Source of the DNA: Streptomyces griseofuscus
Lineage (GTDB): Bacteria; Actinomycetota; Actinomycetes; Streptomycetales; Streptomycetaceae
Reading direction: 5' to 3'
Length of the DNA: 64,000 nt
Assembly (NCBI RefSeq): GCF_014673495.1
Contig: NZ_CP051006.1
Location: forward strand, 4,836,001 to 4,900,000
Part shown: positions 53,295 to 61,488 of the stretch, in pieces
How the letters are laid out: every line of letters begins with the position of its first letter
Position numbering within the stretch: position 1 is the first letter of the stretch
Translations under genes and position numbers: made by a program
Notes under the pieces: model-generated
Databases searched by the model: none
Seen by the model: only the letters and a program-made list of their open reading frames with translations
Told to the model about the DNA's origin: nothing

Positions 53295-54638
53295 TCAAAC
53301 GGCGACGGTCAGTTCCTGTAGACGTTCACGGAAATCGAGGACGGAGGGAACGGACCTGTGCGGCTCAAGCCGTGTGGAGAACTCCTTGAGGCGGTTCAGG
53401 GCCCGGATGGAGCTGACGTTGTCCTCCAAGAGTTCGGCGCCGTAGTTCGCGGCGTCCAACGCACCCTCCAGGTCGCCGCCGGCGAGCCGTGCCTCAGCGA
53501 GACGGCTTGACCGTACCGCCTTGTCCCGGGGGGCAGCTCTCGTCACGGAGGCCTCCAGGGAACTGGTTGCGCGTTCCACCTGACCCGAGCGCAACAGGAC
53601 CTTTCCCTCGGTCGACCGCAGTTGTGCCTCGCCGAACCAGTCGAGCCAGTCAGGGTTGTCGTCCGTCATCTGGTGTTCCCACAGGAGGGTGGCACGGTTG
53701 AGGGCCGTGCCGGCCTCACGGTGGTCGCCGTCGCGTGAGAGGGCCTCTGCCTTGTGCAAGTAGAGGAACGACTGCGTGCGGGGCGAAAGAGAGCGTGGCG
53801 CGTTGTCGATGGCGGTCGAGATGAGGTCGACACGCTCAGCGGTACGCCCCGCTTCGGAGACGTGCACGCCCATTTCCGCGAGGACGAAGGCGCCGAAGGC
53901 GTCGTCGCCGGTGGTGCGGGCGCTGCGCAGGGCGCCGATGTAATAGCGCTGGCCTGCGGATCGTAGTCCGGCGTCGTAGGCCATCCATCCGGTCAGGTGC
54001 GACACGCGGGCCGCCAGCGCGTACAGCCGGAGCCTGACACTGTCCGTGTAACGGCCACCGCCGAGGAGGCCGGTGACCAGAGCCAGGTCGCCTCGTGCCT
54101 GTTCCAGCAGTCGAGCGCCTCCCAGTTGGTCGTCGAGCGTGCGGAGGGTGCTGATGCGCTGCTCGATCGTCGAGACCATCGTGTCCGTGACCCGGTCACC
54201 GTTGAGCGCCGAGGCCATGGCGGAGGGCGCGTCCACCCAGCACGCCGCGAGACCGGTCAGGGCGGCTCCCGTGATGGTGAGGAAGCCTCTGCGATCCATC
54301 CGCCCACTCCCCACCAGATCGGATAATGCCTCGACCGTACCGGCCTCTGTCCACGGAGCGGTGAGGCCGGTCACCTCCCAGACGGGGAGCCAGCGTGGCC
54401 ACCCCTCCGCACGCGCCTGCTCGTACGGGACGCCCAGCAGGTCGGCGAGGACGCGTTGGGCGTCCGCGTCCGGTTCTTGGCCCTGTGCCCACTTCCAGAC
54501 AGTCGTCCGGTTGGTCGCGAGCGGGATCCCGAGTTTCCTCCCGTGTTCCTGCATGAGCCGGGCGAATTGGGCCTTGCCCCATCCATGTGTCTGGAGGAGG
54601 AAGGCCAGCGGGTGGACTGCTAACGGCTCGATAGGCAC
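53295..54638 (-). CDS. HTH (XRE) regulator with TPR-like C-terminus
   Basis: 447 residues. HTH at 25-70 (GKAQFARLMQEHGRKLGIPLATNRTTVWKWAQGQEP), then GRMDRRGFLTITGAALTGLAACW (a buried twin-Arg-like hydrophobic stretch common to this family), then about 280 residues of TPR-like helices. These regulators usually sit beside a RsbW-type ATPase gene, divergent here at 54893, and control neighbouring accessory pathways. ATG at 54638. Likely regulator of the peptide/oxygenase operon. Confidence 0.85.
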   Translation of the reverse strand: MPIEPLAVHPLAFLLQTHGWGKAQFARLMQEHGRKLGIPLATNRTTVWKWAQGQEPDADAQRVLADLLGVPYEQARAEGWPRWLPVWEVTGLTAPWTEAGTVEALSDLVGSGRMDRRGFLTITGAALTGLAACWVDAPSAMASALNGDRVTDTMVSTIEQRISTLRTLDDQLGGARLLEQARGDLALVTGLLGGGRYTDSVRLRLYALAARVSHLTGWMAYDAGLRSAGQRYYIGALRSARTTGDDAFGAFVLAEMGVHVSEAGRTAERVDLISTAIDNAPRSLSPRTQSFLYLHKAEALSRDGDHREAGTALNRATLLWEHQMTDDNPDWLDWFGEAQLRSTEGKVLLRSGQVERATSSLEASVTRAAPRDKAVRSSRLAEARLAGGDLEGALDAANYGAELLEDNVSSIRALNRLKEFSTRLEPHRSVPSVLDFRERLQELTVAV

Positions 54639-54892
54639 TTCATCGCTCCTGTCGTCCCCTCAAGGCGTGGTGGGAAGGCTACTTCCCGTGTCCGAGCGTT
54701 GAGGGAGAGCGTCGCCAGGAGAAACCCCATGGAAACGTTCCGGTGGGCGGGGCGGCGCCGTTGACTGAGTATCAGCCGCCGACGAGCGAACTCAATTGGA
54801 GTGCTCGCGGATCGGTTCCTCAGATCGGCAGCTCCATTCCCGCGCCCCCGGCGGTGATGGAGCCGCTCTCCAGCTCTTCGGAGGCGTCCGCC

Positions 54893-55387
54893 ATGCCCAC
54901 GCAAATCCACCGGTTCATGCTCGCGGGTATCGAATCCGAGGTGCCCCTGGCTCGGCATGAGATCGTCGACAAGGTACGTGCATGGGGTGTGCCGCTGGAC
55001 GAGGAGACTGCCGACGCCATCCGGCTCGTTGCCTCGGAGCTCATCACCAACGCGGTGGTCCACGGGTCGGGGCCGATCACCGTCACGCTGTCCAGTCGGT
55101 CCGACCGCTTGGTGATCGATGTCCTGGACGGCGACCCGTCGGTTCCGCGGACCGGGTATGCCCAGGCGGACGACGAGAACGGGCGTGGCTTGGCCCTGGT
55201 CCGACTGCTTTTGACGCGCTGCGCCTGGAAGCCCGCCGACCCCGGTAAGCGTGTATGGGCTGAGATGACGCTCCCCATGGGGGTGGAGGCGATCCCTGCC
55301 GCTGCCGTTTCGCGTGGCCTGTCCGCGATCTGGGCCAAGCACACGGATGGAGCCGAGCCCGATTCGCTGACGTTGGCCGTCGGGTGA
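54893..55387 (+). CDS. RsbW-like ATP-binding protein
   Basis: 164 residues. HATPase fold: ELITNAVVHG (N-box) near 45, VLDGDPSVP, and DENGRGLALV (G box) near 97. Members are anti-sigma kinases or stand-alone ATPases in Streptomyces; the substrate is unknown. ATG at 54893 has GGAGG 8 bp upstream. First gene of a run of six on the plus strand; its stop overlaps the next start (TGATG). Confidence 0.83.
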   Translation: MPTQIHRFMLAGIESEVPLARHEIVDKVRAWGVPLDEETADAIRLVASELITNAVVHGSGPITVTLSSRSDRLVIDVLDGDPSVPRTGYAQADDENGRGLALVRLLLTRCAWKPADPGKRVWAEMTLPMGVEAIPAAAVSRGLSAIWAKHTDGAEPDSLTLAVG

Positions 55388-55713
55388 TGGGGAGGCACGC
55401 GGTACGGGCGGCTCTGGACCGCGACACGGTCTTCCGTCCCACCCGCCGCGACATCGACCCCGTCACCGGGGAGCCGACGGGCAATGCGCTGTGGGACCGG
55501 CATGAATGGCAGGCGCATGGCGCGTGTTGGTTGTGGTGCGGCCGTGACGACGTCGAGGTGACGTGGATCGGGCCCGTCCGATCGAGCGGCATGCACGCAG
55601 CAATCTTCGCGTGCCGTGCCTGCCTGTACGAACTGGACCAGCGCGTCCTGGAGGCGAACCTGCGCCAGGATGCGGCCGTCCCGCCGACGAGTGGCCGGTC
55701 CGCTCGGTCGTAG
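55387..55713 (+). CDS. Small Cys-containing protein of unknown function
   Basis: 108 residues. Central ACWLWCGRDDVEV and FACRACLYEL give four cysteines in two pairs, probably a zinc ribbon. Translation-coupled to the ATPase gene by the overlap TGATG. No family recognised. Confidence 0.65.
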   Translation: MGRHAVRAALDRDTVFRPTRRDIDPVTGEPTGNALWDRHEWQAHGACWLWCGRDDVEVTWIGPVRSSGMHAAIFACRACLYELDQRVLEANLRQDAAVPPTSGRSARS

Positions 55714-55845
55714 GCGCAGAGCTGTGGCTCACCATGCCGCTCAGAGACCGCCGCCTCACAGAAAACCATCTCTCCCACGGCCGTGAGGCGGCCATGACCT
55801 TCCGCCGGAACCCCGGTGGGAGACCCGAAGAGGAAGGAGCACGAG

Positions 55846-56013
55846 GTGGAAGAGCGCACGACACCGCCTCCGGCCCGTAGCGGCCTGCTGATGGCGGTCG
55901 AGGAGCTGACCGCCGTCCACGACCGGTACGACAGCCTCCGGTCCGACAACGCCGGAAGCTCCGGCGACGCGCCGTGGCCGGGCGGCGACGGCAACCTGCA
56001 CGACAGCGAGTAG
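55846..56013 (+). CDS. 55-residue peptide, candidate RiPP precursor
   Basis: Starts VEERTTPPPARSGLLMAVEE, then LTAVHDRYDSLRSDN, and ends in a Gly/Asp/Pro/Ser tail GDAPWPGGDGNLHDSE. The GTG at 55846 is chosen because AAGGAG lies 6 bp upstream; GTG at 55816 is also in frame. An amphipathic leader-like half followed by a small polar tail, directly 88 bp before a JmjC/cupin oxygenase gene, fits a precursor peptide for ribosomal modification; Asp, Asn and His in the tail are plausible hydroxylation targets. No cysteine or lantibiotic-type core. Inferred only. Confidence 0.6.
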   Translation: MEERTTPPPARSGLLMAVEELTAVHDRYDSLRSDNAGSSGDAPWPGGDGNLHDSE

Positions 56014-56101
56014 GCCCGCACCAAGCGGCTGGGGTCGGTACGACTGGCTGTGCCGGCCCCGCCGTGTCCGCATCAGGTGACCACCCCACGGAGGGACAGC
56101 G

Positions 56102-57298
56102 ATGGAACACCGGTTGATCAGCGCGATCGAGGCAGCACTCGGGTGGAACGGGGCAGAGGAGCTGGGCAAGGGCTTCGCGCGGGGCAGTACGAACGACCCC
56201 GCACTCCTCTCCCGCATCCTGACCCCCACCCGGCTGCTGGACATCGCCATGCGCAGGAGCCTGAGTCGTCCGCAGTTCCGGTGTTTCCAGAACGGTGTGG
56301 AGGTGCACCCGGCCGTCTACTGCACCGACAGCGTCAGCCCTCGCGGCCAGAGCATCCCCATGGTCAACATGCGCAGCCTCGGGAACCTCCTGCGGGAAGG
56401 CGCGACGCTCATCCTCGACCAGGCCAACACCTTCGACCCGACGATGGAGGTCGCGTGCCGGGCGCTGCAGTGGTGGTCTCATGAGCGTGTGCAGGTCAAT
56501 GCGTACCTGACGACGAACGACGCCGCCGGCTTCCCTCTGCACTGGGACGACCACGACGTCGTGATCGTGCAGCTCGCGGGGGAGAAGGAATGGGAGGTGC
56601 GTGCGGCTTCCCGTAAAGCTCCCATGTACCGGGACTCCGACCCCAACAACACCCCGAGTGACGAGATCATCTGGTCCGGCGTGATGAAGAGTGGCGACGT
56701 CTTGCACATCCCCCGAGGCCACTGGCACCAGGCGACCAGGACCGGCAGCGGTTCGGGCAAGAGCCTCCACGTCACCTTCGGCATCACCAAACGCACCGGC
56801 GCCGCCTGGCTCGCCTGGCTCGCCGATTGGTGCCGTGAGCGCGAGATCTTCAGGCACGATCTGGATCGCCGGCACGGTCCTGACAGCGCGGCTCTGATCG
56901 AAGCCGCCGAGGCACTGCTCGGCGAGCGCTCCCCGGCCGACTACCTGGCCGCGTACGAGCAGGAGACGACCCTGCCTCGGCATGTGCCGTTCCTCGACGT
57001 CCTCGGGCCGCTCGACGCTGTGGTGTGCACCACCCACTTCCCTCCCCGCATCCAGGAGAGGGGGGAGGCCGCCGACGTCTTGGTCTCCGGGAAGAGGCTG
57101 GCCCTCGCGGCCAAGGCCCTGCCGGCGCTGCGTCTGCTGCTGAGCGGCAGGCCGGTCGTGCTGGAGCAGGCCGCGGCCGTCGTAGGTGCCGACGTGGTGG
57201 AGGTCGCCGAGATCCTGGTGGAGGAGGAGTTGTGCGCGGTCCTGACCCCCGAGTTGTCCTCGGGCTACACCGGTCTCGTCACGAACGCCGGCTCCTGA
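56102..57298 (+). CDS. JmjC/cupin Fe(II)/2-oxoglutarate-type oxygenase (ROX-like)
   Basis: 398 residues. Double-stranded beta-helix with metal motif His147-x-Asp149 (HWDDHDV) and His207 or His209 in GHWHQA; GEKEWEV strand between. The C-terminal about 130 residues are helical with a winged-helix-like end, as in YcfD/MINA53 ribosomal oxygenases that hydroxylate His or Arg of ribosomal proteins. Small cupin oxygenases also act on RiPP precursors. Its 3' part overlaps the reductase gene by 67 bp. ATG at 56102. Confidence 0.85.
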   Translation: MEHRLISAIEAALGWNGAEELGKGFARGSTNDPALLSRILTPTRLLDIAMRRSLSRPQFRCFQNGVEVHPAVYCTDSVSPRGQSIPMVNMRSLGNLLREGATLILDQANTFDPTMEVACRALQWWSHERVQVNAYLTTNDAAGFPLHWDDHDVVIVQLAGEKEWEVRAASRKAPMYRDSDPNNTPSDEIIWSGVMKSGDVLHIPRGHWHQATRTGSGSGKSLHVTFGITKRTGAAWLAWLADWCREREIFRHDLDRRHGPDSAALIEAAEALLGERSPADYLAAYEQETTLPRHVPFLDVLGPLDAVVCTTHFPPRIQERGEAADVLVSGKRLALAAKALPALRLLLSGRPVVLEQAAAVVGADVVEVAEILVEEELCAVLTPELSSGYTGLVTNAGS

Positions 57299-58089
57299 CC
57301 GGGGCGCTGGACCTGGGCGTCACCGCGCTCGACACCAGCACCAACTACCTCGGCTTCCGCTCGCATCAGGTCCTGGCCCGGACAGCCGGTGACCTGCTGC
57401 CGAAGTTCACGGTCTCCACGAAGGTCGGCTACTTCCCGGCGCCCGGCGGGACGGAGCACTCCCTGGATCCCATGCGGCTGACTTCGGCCTTGGAAGAGGC
57501 GGCCAAGGACCTCCGACGGGAGCCGGACCTGGTCTTCCTGCACAACCCGGAGCAATTGCTGCGGGAGGCGGTTCCACCCAGCAAGGATCTGCTCGCAGGG
57601 GCGTGTGCCGCCCTGAACGACGCCACAGAGAAAGGGCTGTGCGCCGCCTGGGGCGTGGCGTCGTGGGACCCGTCACCGTTGCTGAGTCTGGTCGACGGGA
57701 CCTTGCCGAGGCCGTCGGTTCTCATGATGCGCGCCGGCTTGCTGGTCGGCGCCAGGACGCTGGACGCGGCGGACACCCTCATCGATGCGTGGGATCTGGG
57801 CAATGGCGAGGTCTGGGGGATGAGCCCCTTCGGAGGCAGCACCGGGGCCTCGGTGTGGGACAGGATCGACCCGCGCCTCTTCCTTCACGACTGTGGTCGG
57901 CTCTCTCGCGTCCAGGCAGCGTTCAGAACCGCCTTCCATCTCCCGCGGGTCGACTCCATCGCCGTGGGCACCGACGAACCGACCCACCTGGAGGAACTCG
58001 TCGGAGCCCTGGCAGGCCAGGTGGAGGAGCGGGCTGTCCAGGAGTACCGCAGGCTCCTCCGTGACCGCTCGCGTGATCAGTCCGCCTGA
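57232..58089 (+). CDS. Aldo/keto reductase
   Basis: 285 residues. Catalytic tetrad Asp34, Tyr39, Lys64, His104 (ALDTSTNYLG, STKVGYF, FLHNP). GTG at 57232 follows GGAGGAGGAGTT, and the first residues VRGPDPRVVLGLHRSRH match the usual AKR opening; the frame is open further upstream but lacks family similarity. It overlaps the oxygenase gene by 67 bp, strong evidence for one operon. NADPH-dependent carbonyl reduction; substrate unknown. Confidence 0.85.
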   Translation: MRGPDPRVVLGLHRSRHERRLLTGALDLGVTALDTSTNYLGFRSHQVLARTAGDLLPKFTVSTKVGYFPAPGGTEHSLDPMRLTSALEEAAKDLRREPDLVFLHNPEQLLREAVPPSKDLLAGACAALNDATEKGLCAAWGVASWDPSPLLSLVDGTLPRPSVLMMRAGLLVGARTLDAADTLIDAWDLGNGEVWGMSPFGGSTGASVWDRIDPRLFLHDCGRLSRVQAAFRTAFHLPRVDSIAVGTDEPTHLEELVGALAGQVEERAVQEYRRLLRDRSRDQSA

Positions 58090-58934
58090 AGTTCCTCGAT
58101 GACCTGCTCGGCCATGCGCCGCGCGGGCTCCAACCGAGGATCCGCCGGGTGCGCGTACGGCCCGAGCATCTTCGAGCAGACGAACAGCGTCATCAGCTTG
58201 CCGTCCCGACTCTCGAAGTCCCGCCGACGCTCATGCCGTACACGATCGGCCAAAGACGGGACGGCAAGCGAACTCCCCCACAGTGAGGCGGAGTCCAGCC
58301 CCTGCGGCGCGTTCCCCCAGTCCTCCCAGTCGAAGAGGCTGAACACCGGGGCCGTGATGTTGGCCCAGTTTAGGTCGGCATGGGCTGGCACCCAACGCTG
58401 GACGGTCGTATCGAAGTCGCCGGAGAAGACGGCTCGGATGGACTCGGTGACCGACGCCTGGGTGATGGACTCGGTGTCGGGTGTGGCGAGCCGCCCCGTC
58501 CGATGCGCGGTCAGCGCGTCCAGTGAGGCGTTCAACCCGTCCCACCACTCGTCCGGGAGTTCCGGGGCCTCACTCAGAATGGCGCTTCCGACGGGAGGCG
58601 CCGGCAGGAGATCGGTCTCGTCGGCCCGCCACATCACCGGTTCGGTCGTGTCCCGCCAGACAACGCATCCCTGCCATGCCGGCTGGGCGACGCCATCCAG
58701 GCGGGCGGCGCACTCCGCGCCGTTCCATCCTTGATCGGTGATCTTGTCGAGCAGGCGTCGTTCGATGCGGACCCAGGTCTCGCGGTCCGTCCGGGCGCCC
58801 ACGGACCGGCGCTTGCGCACCACCGTGTCCAAGAGCAATCGCACGTGCAGAGAGCGCGCGACGCGGTCCAGAACCTCATCAACTGGCTTTACGCGTAGGT
58901 CAACAGCCTGACTCGTGGAGGCCGAGAGCGTCAT
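58077..58934 (-). CDS. Aminoglycoside phosphotransferase-family kinase
   Basis: 285 residues. Kinase-like fold with catalytic loop AHADLNWANI (HxDxxxxN) near 200 and metal motif FDWEDWG. The N-lobe is short and lacks a clear glycine loop. The family phosphorylates aminoglycosides, homoserine, choline or other small molecules. ATG at 58934; the frame upstream passes through the tRNA fragment and is not coding. Convergent with the reductase gene, overlapping by 13 bp, at the right end of the element. Confidence 0.82.
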   Translation of the reverse strand: MTLSASTSQAVDLRVKPVDEVLDRVARSLHVRLLLDTVVRKRRSVGARTDRETWVRIERRLLDKITDQGWNGAECAARLDGVAQPAWQGCVVWRDTTEPVMWRADETDLLPAPPVGSAILSEAPELPDEWWDGLNASLDALTAHRTGRLATPDTESITQASVTESIRAVFSGDFDTTVQRWVPAHADLNWANITAPVFSLFDWEDWGNAPQGLDSASLWGSSLAVPSLADRVRHERRRDFESRDGKLMTLFVCSKMLGPYAHPADPRLEPARRMAEQVIEELQAD

Positions 58935-59018
58935 ACACGCGACCGTAGCAGCGAGGCAGCGAGAGCCGTGCGCCAGATGGATCGGGCTCTTGAGGGGATG
59001 CCAGGACCAGACGCCAAA

Positions 59019-59046
59019 GGCCCCGGACCAAGATCGGTCCGGGGCC
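59019..59046 (-). terminator. Terminator hairpin of the tRNA, right copy
   Basis: Same 11-bp stem GGCCCCGGACC / GGTCCGGGGCC with AAGATC loop, minus-strand T run after it. Confidence 0.8.
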
Positions 59047-59054
59047 TCTGCACC

Positions 59055-59098
59055 GGTGCCCCCGGCAGGATTCGAACCTGCGACACCCGCTTTAGGAG
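59055..59098 (-). pseudogene. tRNA-Arg(CCT) 3' fragment, right copy
   Basis: Same 3' tRNA segment from CTCCTAA to the acceptor stem, but ending ...CACC-G instead of CCA. The 5' half is missing here too; upstream sequence on the minus strand (GGGAAAA) has no D-arm. Confidence 0.8.
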
Positions 59099-59162
59099 TT
59101 TTCCCTGGGCGGGGCTGTGACCTGCGGAAACGTCGGTCGGAGTGCGTCTGGCCTGGGAAAAC
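59098..59162. promoter_or_regulatory. Inverted repeat beside the right att copy
   Basis: GTTTTCCCTGGGC at 59098-59110 faces GCCTGGGAAAAC at 59151-59162, a 12-13-nt inverted repeat with one gap, about 40 bp apart. It starts at the last base of the direct repeat. Recombinase arm-binding sites often look like this. Confidence 0.45.
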
Positions 59163-59347
59163 ACCACTCCCTAGTTCTTCAGTGTTCACGGGGCTTCCCG
59201 TCCTCGTGTGTGCTGGATCCGTTCCGTCGGGGGCGGGGCGAGAGGGCGGGCGGTCTGCGGACGTCGGTGCGTGTGGCGCCAGGATTAGCGTGGGAGCTGC
59301 GGGGCGGAGTCCCGCCGTCGCACCCGCGCTACAGACGGGTGGTCATC

Positions 59348-59830
59348 ATGACCAGCTCGGAAACACCACCTGTTCCCCGGCGTCTGCCCAGTGGCGTCCA
59401 CGAGGCCGTGCGGCCGGGATCTGCGCTTCTCCGGCTGGAGACGACCGAATCACGCAAAGGCGTCCTCGACGGCGCGTGGTGGCCGCGCTCGCACGACTTC
59501 GGCGCCGAGCTGCCCGCCCTGTTGAGTGCCCTCGTCGCCCACCTCGGCCCCGTGTCCCGTGTGGGGCTGGATGCCGCCGCCTGGGAGGGTCTCCCGACGC
59601 GTATCGTCGTGGACGACCGCGTGGTGCACATCGACTCCTTCCCGGTGGGTGACGACACGGTCCTGATCACCCGGGGTGACCGGGACATCTTCTCGCTGCT
59701 GGTCGTCCCGCCCGACACGGCACCGGATGCCGCCCGTGCCGCGATGGCCCAGGCGGTCCAGGCGGACAACGTCAGCGACGCGGAACAGATCCTCATCGAC
59801 ACGGGGAGCGGGCGTGGTCCTGTGGGCTGA
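59348..59830 (+). CDS. DUF5994 family protein
   Basis: 160 residues. Family core GVLDGAWWPRSHDFGAELPALL, then RIVVDDRVVHIDSFPVGDDTVLI and LLVVPPDTAPDAARAAM. DUF5994 proteins are small soluble actinobacterial proteins of unknown role. ATG at 59348. A second member lies 0.7 kb to the right on the other strand, with a STAS protein between. Confidence 0.78.
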   Translation: MTSSETPPVPRRLPSGVHEAVRPGSALLRLETTESRKGVLDGAWWPRSHDFGAELPALLSALVAHLGPVSRVGLDAAAWEGLPTRIVVDDRVVHIDSFPVGDDTVLITRGDRDIFSLLVVPPDTAPDAARAAMAQAVQADNVSDAEQILIDTGSGRGPVG

Positions 59831-59923
59831 CGGGGCGGCGCGGGGCGCGACCGGCGTACGGCTCGGCCGGCGCACCGGCGCCCTCCGTCCGGCGGGCCGT
59901 TCCCTGGGGCGCTTCTGCCGACG

Positions 59924-60271
59924 TCAAGCCCGCTGAGGGCGCGCCCCTCCCGGCCTCATCGGATAGAGCAGACCATCGCAGCCCGTGTCCATGAGCCGTC
60001 GTTCGGTCTGCGGGGAGGGGTGGTGCAGCAGGAGGAACGCCTGGGCCTCGGCGGCATGCTCGGACACGTCGAGGAAGACGCGCAGGCCGCTGTCGTCACA
60101 GCGGTCGACGGTGGTCAGATCGACGTCGATGAGGGTGATGCCGTCCCGCAGACACTGCTCAAGAGCGGCGCGCACCCGGGGCGCGGTGACGGGGTTTATC
60201 ACACCGGCCAGGGTGACCAGGGCCCGCGTCCCCCGGTCGTGCCGGTAGATGTTCAGCCGTGGAAGAGTCAT
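59924..60271 (-). CDS. STAS-domain anti-sigma factor antagonist
   Basis: 115 residues, full-length STAS domain: LVTLAGVINPVTAPRVRAAL, LIDVDLTTVDRCDDSGLRVFLDVS with the phosphorylatable Ser in DSGL, and RRLMDTGCDGLLYP. Such antagonists bind an anti-sigma kinase when unphosphorylated. No kinase is adjacent, but RsbW-like ATPases are at 54893 and in the permease fusion. ATG at 60271. Confidence 0.88.
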   Translation of the reverse strand: MTLPRLNIYRHDRGTRALVTLAGVINPVTAPRVRAALEQCLRDGITLIDVDLTTVDRCDDSGLRVFLDVSEHAAEAQAFLLLHHPSPQTERRLMDTGCDGLLYPMRPGGARPQRA

Positions 60272-60282
60272 GACACCTCCGT

Positions 60283-60555
60283 TCAGATGCTCGGATCCTC
60301 GGGTATTCCAGAGCCTGCGTCAGGCCCCGGGCTCGCGTCGCCGCGGGCCGGGTGGGTGGTGGGCTGGGCGGTCGGACGCCCGGACCCATGGTGCGGGGTG
60401 CGGCTGGGGCGCGCCATGGCCGCGGCGACCGGGCCGGGAGGTGCTGTACCGTACGCCGCGATCCTGTCGGCGTGCTGGAGCCCGAGCCGGTGGATCACGT
60501 ATGCCGCCACTGCGGCGAGGACCAGGAAGGCGGTGGCCGTCAGGAAGGTGCTCAT
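60283..60555 (-). CDS. Small single-pass membrane protein
   Basis: 90 residues. One transmembrane helix at 4-22 (TATAFLVLAAVAAYVI), then a Pro/Ser/His-rich tail. It lies 11 bp upstream of the STAS start and just downstream of the second DUF5994 gene, all three on the minus strand, so they form one operon. Confidence 0.65.
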   Translation of the reverse strand: MSTFLTATAFLVLAAVAAYVIHRLGLQHADRIAAYGTAPPGPVAAAMARPSRTPHHGSGRPTAQPTTHPARGDASPGPDAGSGIPEDPSI

Positions 60556-60565
60556 GGCAGCCTCC

Positions 60566-61177
60566 TCACATACCGATGATCAACCGGCTTGCCGGCCCTG
60601 GCGTACCGGTCCGTCCGGTGACGGTCGCGGACACCGGCGAGGCGCCGCCCTCGTACTCCCATGCCTCGTCCGGGTCCAGTGCCTGGTCGACGGGGGAGAC
60701 GGCGTGCCGGGCCTCCTCTGTTGCGATCAGCTCTGCTGCGATCAGCGCGCTGGCGGTCAGGGGTGGACCGTCGTGGTCGGACGCGGCTGCCAGCAGCCGG
60801 GCCGCCGACTCCGCCCCGGTCCCGGGCGGGACGACCAGCAGGTCCCAGCGGCCGGTGCCGTAGGAGAGCAGCAGCAGCTTGTGCGGGTCGATCTCTGAAG
60901 TGAACCAGCCGACCTTGACGGTGTGCCCGCGCACGGGGATCTCGCGGGGGATGACCGGCCAGTGCTCCGGGCTGACGGCGATACGGGTGATGCGGCCCCA
61001 CAGGGGGTCCAACACGCCAGTGAGCGCCGGCAGTTCGCTGAGCAGGTCCCGGGACCGTGGCCACCAGGCTCCGTCCAACAGCCCGCGGGAGGTGCCGTCG
61101 GTCTTCAGTGCGAGGCGCGCGGCTGGGGCTGCGACGGGCTCCGAGTGCGGCAGGGGGGGAACAAAGGCCGCCGGCAT
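60566..61177 (-). CDS. DUF5994 family protein, second copy
   Basis: 203 residues. Shares LDGAWWPRSRDLLSELPAL and LLLLSYGTGRWDLLVVPPGTG with the first copy. A longer tail adds EEARHAVSPVDQALDPDEAWEYEGG. ATG at 61177 chosen; upstream in-frame codons lack motif. First gene of the small operon with the membrane protein and STAS gene. Confidence 0.75.
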   Translation of the reverse strand: MPAAFVPPLPHSEPVAAPAARLALKTDGTSRGLLDGAWWPRSRDLLSELPALTGVLDPLWGRITRIAVSPEHWPVIPREIPVRGHTVKVGWFTSEIDPHKLLLLSYGTGRWDLLVVPPGTGAESAARLLAAASDHDGPPLTASALIAAELIATEEARHAVSPVDQALDPDEAWEYEGGASPVSATVTGRTGTPGPASRLIIGM

Positions 61178-61488
61178 GGTGCGGACCCGTCTCCGGGCTG
61201 CCTCCGCGGCGGCCTGGGTTTCATCTTTCGCCGGGGACGACCCGGCGTGGAAGCCGGTGTGCGAGATGCCCTCGGTACTGCCCACACTACTCCGCGTTCC
61301 GTTGCGGTGCGGAGCAGCGGCCGCATGGAGTGGAGTACCGGCCGGGTGGCCTCCCGGCCGTGCCCCAGTGCACAAGGCAGTCCCTCGGACTGTGTTCCGG
61401 GACCTGGCGCTGCCACCCGGTGCGCGGGAGACGTGAGGAGTGCTCACGAGTTGGGCGGTTGCTTCGTGATCACGAGTCCGCGCGGCTT
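61178..61488. other. 311-bp intergenic stretch with palindromes
   Basis: No gene seen. It holds CGTGAG (61432) paired with CTCACG (61443) and the perfect 12-bp palindrome TCGTGATCACGA at 61464-61475, possibly operators for the minus-strand DUF5994 operon. Confidence 0.4.

Larger units (their letters stand above)
48903..59098. mobile_element. Probable tRNA-integrated element, about 10.1 kb, no integrase seen
   Basis: Bounded by the 93-bp direct repeats. The content is accessory (DUF262-AlbA_2 gene of lower GC, esterase, HTH-TPR, ATPase, JmjC oxygenase, AKR, phosphotransferase). No recombinase, replication or transfer gene was recognised. Since both repeats lack the tRNA 5' half, a further element is expected to the right, with the intact tRNA beyond it. 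Confidence 0.65.
59006..59098. repeat. Right copy of 93-bp direct repeat (att site with tRNA 3' part)
   Basis: Second copy of the repeat at 48903-48995; two mismatches in the spacer between terminator and tRNA end. Beyond 59098 the sequences differ completely. Confidence 0.85.
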
